This document shows, piece after piece, positions 60,619-64,000 of a stretch of DNA of 64,000 bases (positions are counted from its first letter, which is position 1; every line of letters begins with the position of its first letter). The notes below the pieces were generated by a model. That model was not told the origin of the DNA and did not search any database. It saw nothing but the letters and a program-made list of their open reading frames with translations. The position numbers and the translations under genes are program-made. The stretch is taken from the NCBI GenBank assembly GCA_019186985.1, contig JABARQ010000020.1:92852-156851 (forward strand), given 5' to 3'. Source of the stretch: Prosthecobacter sp. (lineage in GTDB: Bacteria > Verrucomicrobiota > Verrucomicrobiia > Verrucomicrobiales > Verrucomicrobiaceae).

Positions 60619-61587
60619 ATGTTTGAAGATCTTCTTGGCAAAGCCGGACTGTCTCTGGATCGACTGCGTAGCCTGACAGAAGTCGATGAGGCTCAATCCA
60701 TCACCCAGGCGGCGAAGGGTGACCTCAGCCGACAGGCATTGATCAGTCGGCAATTGCGCGAGCTGGAGGAGTATTTCGGGGTGGAATTGACGGAGAGGCA
60801 AGGCCGACGACTCCAGCTTTCCCCGGCGGGCCGAAGGCTCGCAGGACTGGCCCGGGAGCACCTACGCGATCTGGCTGATTTTGCCCGTGAACAGGCCGGG
60901 GCCTCAAAAACCTTTCGGTTAGGTGCCGGTGCAAGTGTGCTCGAATGGTTGGCCATCCCGGCAGCCAGAGGCATTCGAAACGCCCTGGGCAACGCCACCC
61001 TTCAGTTCACGACGCGGCGCAGCCGGGAACTCGTGGAGGCCATCCAGGAGGGCCAGCTGGACTTCGCCATCGTGCGCGAGGACGCCCTGCCCGTGAGTGC
61101 CTTGAAGCTGACCCTTCAGCGGCTTCGTTTTTACCTCTGCATCCCCCGCCCCTTGCTGACCGACCTGGGTGCCCTGCCCCTTCGTGACCTGGCGAAGCTG
61201 AAAGGCCTTCCCATGGCGGCAAACGCAGGCGGCGGGCAGCTGGACACCACCTTTCGAAAGGCCATGGAGTCCGTCCTTGGTGAGTTCAGCCCGGACTATG
61301 AGTGCGACTCCCTTCTCCAGGTGAAGCAACTGATCGAAACCGGCGCCTGCGCTGGTGTCCTGCCCTGCATCGGCCTGGCAGGCCTGGATGCAGCAACCGT
61401 TCACTGGCAGGAATTCAAGCCCATGAAGGACTACGGCCGCCCCCTGGTCCTGCACTGGAACGAACGCCACATGCGCAGGCGCCAGGTCAGCGAATCCACC
61501 ATCCGCGAAGTGGGCAAAACCCTCGAAATTCCAGCTGACGCCAACACCGTCAAAATCCCCCACCATGCATACGGCAATTTATTCTGA
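60619..61587 (+). CDS. LysR family transcriptional regulator
   Basis: The 322-residue protein has the LysR winged helix at residues about 12-70: LRSLTEVDEAQSITQAAKGDLSRQALISRQLRELEEYFGVELTERQGRRLQLSPAGRRL. The effector-binding domain follows from about residue 95 (FRLGAGASVLEWLAIPAA, LQFTTRRSRELVEAIQEGQLDFAIVRED). The length is normal. The adjacent divergent metallophosphoesterase-DUF932 unit is its likely target because LysR proteins often regulate the divergent neighbour. Confidence 0.92.
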   Translation: MFEDLLGKAGLSLDRLRSLTEVDEAQSITQAAKGDLSRQALISRQLRELEEYFGVELTERQGRRLQLSPAGRRLAGLAREHLRDLADFAREQAGASKTFRLGAGASVLEWLAIPAARGIRNALGNATLQFTTRRSRELVEAIQEGQLDFAIVREDALPVSALKLTLQRLRFYLCIPRPLLTDLGALPLRDLAKLKGLPMAANAGGGQLDTTFRKAMESVLGEFSPDYECDSLLQVKQLIETGACAGVLPCIGLAGLDAATVHWQEFKPMKDYGRPLVLHWNERHMRRRQVSESTIREVGKTLEIPADANTVKIPHHAYGNLF

Positions 61588-61863
61588 CAGCTTGCTATCT
61601 GGCCCGGAAGTTGGCAATTCGGTGTTCATCGGCAATGGCTCGGCGGTTTCCTTGGAGAGCCTGGACAGACGGTTCTGAGCGATTCCTTCGCCGATCTGCT
61701 TTGAGGACAGACCTCGCGATGAATCCAGGCGAATTTGCAAAACCTGTTCGCGAGTCAGGGGCTGACCAGTGGCAGAAATCATATGGATTAGAATCTCCTG
61801 TGAATGAGGGATTTGCAACTTTTTGCCGCCCGGAACAGCCGATTGAAGCGGCCCCGCAGGCAT
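61579..61863 (-). CDS. Small protein of unknown function
   Basis: The frame gives 94 residues, with a helix-turn-helix-like middle (PLTREQVLQIRLDSSRGLSSKQIGEGIAQNRLSRLSKE) and a polar end. ATG 61863 or ATG 61782 could be the start. It overlaps the LysR stop by 9 bases on the opposite strand. An opposing frame on the plus strand (61611-62045) looks like a shadow. No family is recognised. Confidence 0.4.
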   Translation of the reverse strand: MPAGPLQSAVPGGKKLQIPHSQEILIHMISATGQPLTREQVLQIRLDSSRGLSSKQIGEGIAQNRLSRLSKETAEPLPMNTELPTSGPDSKLSE

Positions 61864-62085
61864 ATCTTCCTCAGCTTTTGCATATTAAGCGAAGCTCACG
61901 AGCCCGGGGATCGGCCGTTGGCGTGGTTGTCATCCATGGAATTGTCATGATTCAGGCCAAAGACGATCCAAGGACGGTTTCGAACTGGTATCATAAAGGC
62001 TCTGGGGGCCATTTGCGAAAACATTACGACGTAGAAAGGCATTAGGCCTGATTGTCGTTGGGCGATACTTCCGGCCGTCAACCAG

Positions 62086-62268
62086 CTATGGCAAAGCCTC
62101 GCTCGCGCGGCGCTTCAGTTCCTCACGAAAGTTTTTGAGAAACATGGGCTCACCATCAGTTTCGGAAAATTTGCCTTCTGTCTCCTTCAGAAGCTTTTCC
62201 GCCTCCTCTGCTGACGCGACGCGAACAGAAGTCTCCTGAGTTTTCGGGTCAAATGTGATGATCTTCAT
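62086..62268 (-). CDS. Small acidic helical protein
   Basis: The 60-residue product (start MKIITFDPKTQETSVRVASA) has a short strand pair followed by a charged helix (EEAEKLLKETEGKF, FREELKRRASEAL). It has a natural composition and lies between the island integrase and the LysR gene. No family is recognised, and it could be a small regulatory protein of the element. Confidence 0.55.
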   Translation of the reverse strand: MKIITFDPKTQETSVRVASAEEAEKLLKETEGKFSETDGEPMFLKNFREELKRRASEALP

Positions 62269-62365
62269 TTAACCAATTTGCTGTTTGCCTGCCATGTCCT
62301 TGATCAAATCCATCCAGTTCTTTGATTACGAATATCATACTCCCCCTGTGTCAGCAAATCTAAGC

Positions 62366-63562
62366 TCACGCAGTGCCTGCCATGGCCTTTTTTAGAGCAT
62401 CGGCCATCGTCTGCGTCTCCAGGTGGGTGTAGCCATCATTCACGCGGCTGGAGGCATGACCGAGAATCTGGCGACGAATTTCCTGCGACACGCCCGCGTT
62501 GGCAAGCAGGCTGTTGCAGGTGTGGCGCAGGCTGTGAAAGGTCTTGTTGGTCCAGGTCTGGCCTTTGCTTCCATCCTCCTTCTCACGCCGCTCGCGCACC
62601 ACGCCAGCGGCATCCAAGATGTCGGAAAAGCCCATGGAGAGCCCCACAGGACTGCCCGTGGGCAGGCCCGCCAGGGATGGACACAGGAAGCCACTGCTCA
62701 CTTTCAGCGAAATGATGTGAGAGGCCAAGGGCTCAACCAGGGGCACCTCGACGACAGCCCCCGTTTTTCGCTGCTTGCATCGCCAAACTTGATGTTTGCC
62801 CTTCCCTGCAAATTCCTCCGCCTTTGCCTGCGCGCAGTCCTGGAGGCGTTGGCCGGTGCAGAGTCCCAGCAGGCAGACCGTGAGCCATTCCTCAAATCCG
62901 GGTTTTCGGAGGTAGGCGAGGATCTTCGCAATGTCCCCAGGCGTGAAGGTTTCCCGAACATACTTTTCGCCATACTGCCGGAGCACGAGCTCAGCGGGAT
63001 TTCGTTCGCAAAACCCCTCTGCCCGGGCTCGGTCAAAGATGGCCTGGAGGGTTTTGACGGTGTTGTTCACCGTGGCCGGCTTCCTCCCTTCGTCGATCAT
63101 TTCATCGTACCAGCTCTGCATGAGGCGGCCCGTGATCAAATTGACGGCGGTGTCCTTTTTGGTTTCCAGCCAGCGGGTGAACTGACGCACATGTGAATTG
63201 TAAGACTCGAGGGAGCGCTCCGAAACCCTGGGCGCCTGCAGGGAAAGCCACTCCTTGGAGTATTCATCCCATTTCCGTGATTCCTGGACGGGGTCATGGC
63301 CAGAAACCGTCAAAATGGTATTCACCACTGACAGGATATATTCACGGTTAATGGCTGAGTCCGCTGCCCTGCCTCCAACGCGGCGAGCAAGTTCCTGATA
63401 TTTGTCGGCAATCACCTGGGCCTTCAATTTATTGCTGGTCTTGGTGGACTTAAAGCAACGCACCCAAGCTGCTTTTTTGGCATTCCATGCATAAAATATA
63501 GCCTGCCAATGGATGGATCGGCCTGTTTTGCGAATTCGAGCAGTGAGCTGGGGCAAATGCAT
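62366..63562 (-). CDS. Tyrosine recombinase (island integrase)
   Basis: The 398-residue protein is a phage-type integrase. An arm- and core-binding region (residues about 1-190, with SERSLESYNSHVRQFTRWLE) precedes the catalytic domain: LCTGQRLQDCAQAKAEEF (first Arg), the Lys in QRKTGAVVEVPL, TFHSLRHTCNSLLANAGV (His-x-x-Arg), LGHASSRVNDGYTHLE (His and nucleophile Tyr). It should integrate the element at the tRNA-Phe 3' end. It lies 144 bases from the right attachment site. Tandem repeats at 63565-63610, just upstream of its start, may be regulator or arm sites. Confidence 0.93.
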   Translation of the reverse strand: MHLPQLTARIRKTGRSIHWQAIFYAWNAKKAAWVRCFKSTKTSNKLKAQVIADKYQELARRVGGRAADSAINREYILSVVNTILTVSGHDPVQESRKWDEYSKEWLSLQAPRVSERSLESYNSHVRQFTRWLETKKDTAVNLITGRLMQSWYDEMIDEGRKPATVNNTVKTLQAIFDRARAEGFCERNPAELVLRQYGEKYVRETFTPGDIAKILAYLRKPGFEEWLTVCLLGLCTGQRLQDCAQAKAEEFAGKGKHQVWRCKQRKTGAVVEVPLVEPLASHIISLKVSSGFLCPSLAGLPTGSPVGLSMGFSDILDAAGVVRERREKEDGSKGQTWTNKTFHSLRHTCNSLLANAGVSQEIRRQILGHASSRVNDGYTHLETQTMADALKKAMAGTA

Positions 63563-63564
63563 GG

Positions 63565-63610
63565 TAACACAGGTAGTTGCACACTAGTAACACAAATAGT
63601 TGCACACAAG
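63565..63610. repeat. Tandem direct repeat upstream of the integrase
   Basis: Two adjacent 23-base units lie at 63565-63587 and 63588-63610. They agree at 20 of 23 positions and share TAACACA, then TAGTTGCACAC. The first unit begins 3 bases upstream of the integrase ATG, which would let a bound regulator or the integrase itself control expression. Arm-type binding sites are another option. Confidence 0.7.
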
Positions 63611-63705
63611 CAAACAAAGTATTCGAAAAGGAAACAGCGCAAATAACGCTCTCTTACCAGGGGAATCGGGTTTTGAAGGACCTCCTCGAAAGCATCAAAA
63701 GCGTC

Positions 63706-63735
63706 TCGGCGGTTCGATTCCGTCCCGAGCCACCA
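63706..63735 (+). repeat. Right attachment site of genomic island (attR core)
   Basis: The 30 bases equal 28203-28232, the 3' end of tRNA-Phe with CCA. No full tRNA precedes them, so this copy is the partial one made by integration. The flank up to about 63845 resembles that after the left copy, with scattered mismatches. Confidence 0.9.
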
Positions 63736-63879
63736 TCGCTTATAAAGCGTTGGTTCTCACGGGATTATAAAAGAGGAAGAAAGGCATTTGCCAGCCAGTC
63801 TTAACAATAGTGCAAAAGATTTCTCGGGCTTTGCGTCGTTTTCGAAAACGGTTTGAATCGGGCAGTAGTTTCACAGGGC

Positions 63880-64000
63880 TTACGCATGAAGAGAAGCGAG
63901 GAGTTGGAGCCTGAAGTCGGGGTCGAGGGCAGCGCGGCGGCGCTTGCGGCGCAGGCTGAGTTTGCTGGGGTGTTCCCGCAGCACCTTGACCACCAGCTCC
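63880..64000 (-). CDS. C-terminal end of an unidentified protein (cut by window edge)
   Basis: On the minus strand a frame is open from the window edge to a TAA at 63880-63882. It encodes a basic tail, ELVVKVLREHPSKLSLRRKR and more, ending LQLLASLHA. GC is high, like the core genome. It is probably the first host gene beyond the island. Too little is visible for a family call. Confidence 0.5.
   Translation of the reverse strand, partial: ELVVKVLREHPSKLSLRRKRRRAALDPDFRLQLLASLHA

Larger units (their letters stand above)
63563..63879. other. Right-end region of the island without a supported gene
   Basis: The stretch holds the tandem repeats upstream of the integrase (63565-63610), the right attachment repeat (63706-63735) and its partly conserved flank (to about 63845). 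The frame at 63577-63804 crosses the attachment repeat and is not a believable gene. Confidence 0.6.

Noticed and set aside
61611..62045. 144-codon plus-strand frame right of the LysR gene
   Set aside because: Its composition is irregular, and it lies opposite a small minus-strand frame of better quality.
28203..63735. Prophage interpretation of the island
   Set aside because: There is an integrase and a DUF932 gene but no capsid, terminase, portal, tail or lysis genes, so a prophage is not supported.
1..64000. CRISPR array
   Set aside because: I looked for regularly spaced 23-40-base repeats with unique spacers and found none. The short repeats seen are tandem pairs or operators.

Overview
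The window looks like chromosomal DNA of a member of the Verrucomicrobia (Prosthecobacter/Verrucomicrobium-like); this is inference. The base composition is high in GC. It encodes Tat-exported Gfo/Idh/MocA and superoxide dismutase proteins, a secreted beta-propeller glycosidase-like protein and a dehydratase-type sugar isomerase. Shine-Dalgarno sites are scarce. A palindrome at 33442-33461 matches the LexA-box form TGTTC-N4-GAACA that I recall as published for Verrucomicrobia.

Positions 1-28232 are ordinary core genome. They hold short operons and single genes for housekeeping and metabolism: thiD, trmB, gcvH, leuD, aroA, a 6-phosphofructokinase, glutamyl-Q tRNA(Asp) synthetase, an acyl-CoA dehydrogenase, ferritin and superoxide dismutase. 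There are also an L,D-transpeptidase, a TauE-type permease, an rRNA methyltransferase, a DUF58 protein, a MarR regulator, a membrane/spermidine-synthase fusion, a secreted glycosidase-like protein and an alpha/beta hydrolase. The stretch ends in an intact tRNA-Phe(GAA).

Positions 28203-63735 form an integrated genomic island of about 35.5 kb. Its edges are marked by a 30-bp exact direct repeat of the 3' end of tRNA-Phe, and a tyrosine recombinase lies at the right end. I see no conjugation or phage structural genes. From left to right the island carries:
(a) a left-end module with an unknown protein, two small helix-turn-helix proteins (one excisionase-like) and a possible replication or regulatory protein behind a striking palindrome.
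(b) an SOS mutagenesis cassette: an SRAP (YedK/HMCES-type) abasic-site protein, a LexA box, a UmuD-like peptidase, a single 1417-residue protein that joins a Y-family polymerase to a C-family (DnaE2-like) polymerase, and a GIY-YIG nuclease with a clamp-binding-like motif.
(c) an AbiE-like toxin-antitoxin pair with its own operator repeats.
(d) a nine-gene minus-strand defence operon (41410-55741) in which neighbours overlap, abut or lie a few bases apart. A type I restriction-modification system (two HsdM, one HsdS, one HsdR) is interleaved with Hachiman-like HamA/HamB, a PIN-domain protein, a trypsin-like protease and a candidate PD-(D/E)xK nuclease. The interleaved genes look lower in GC than the hsd genes, so they appear to be cargo inserted between ancestral hsd genes.
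(e) a decayed hsdS fragment, a RES-Xre toxin-antitoxin pair, a small unknown gene pair, DUF932, metallophosphoesterase and LysR genes, two small proteins, and the integrase.

The most interesting objects are the fused two-polymerase protein in its SOS cassette and the nested, translationally coupled defence operon. Coordinates were read by hand. GC statements and family assignments are by eye, with no database search.
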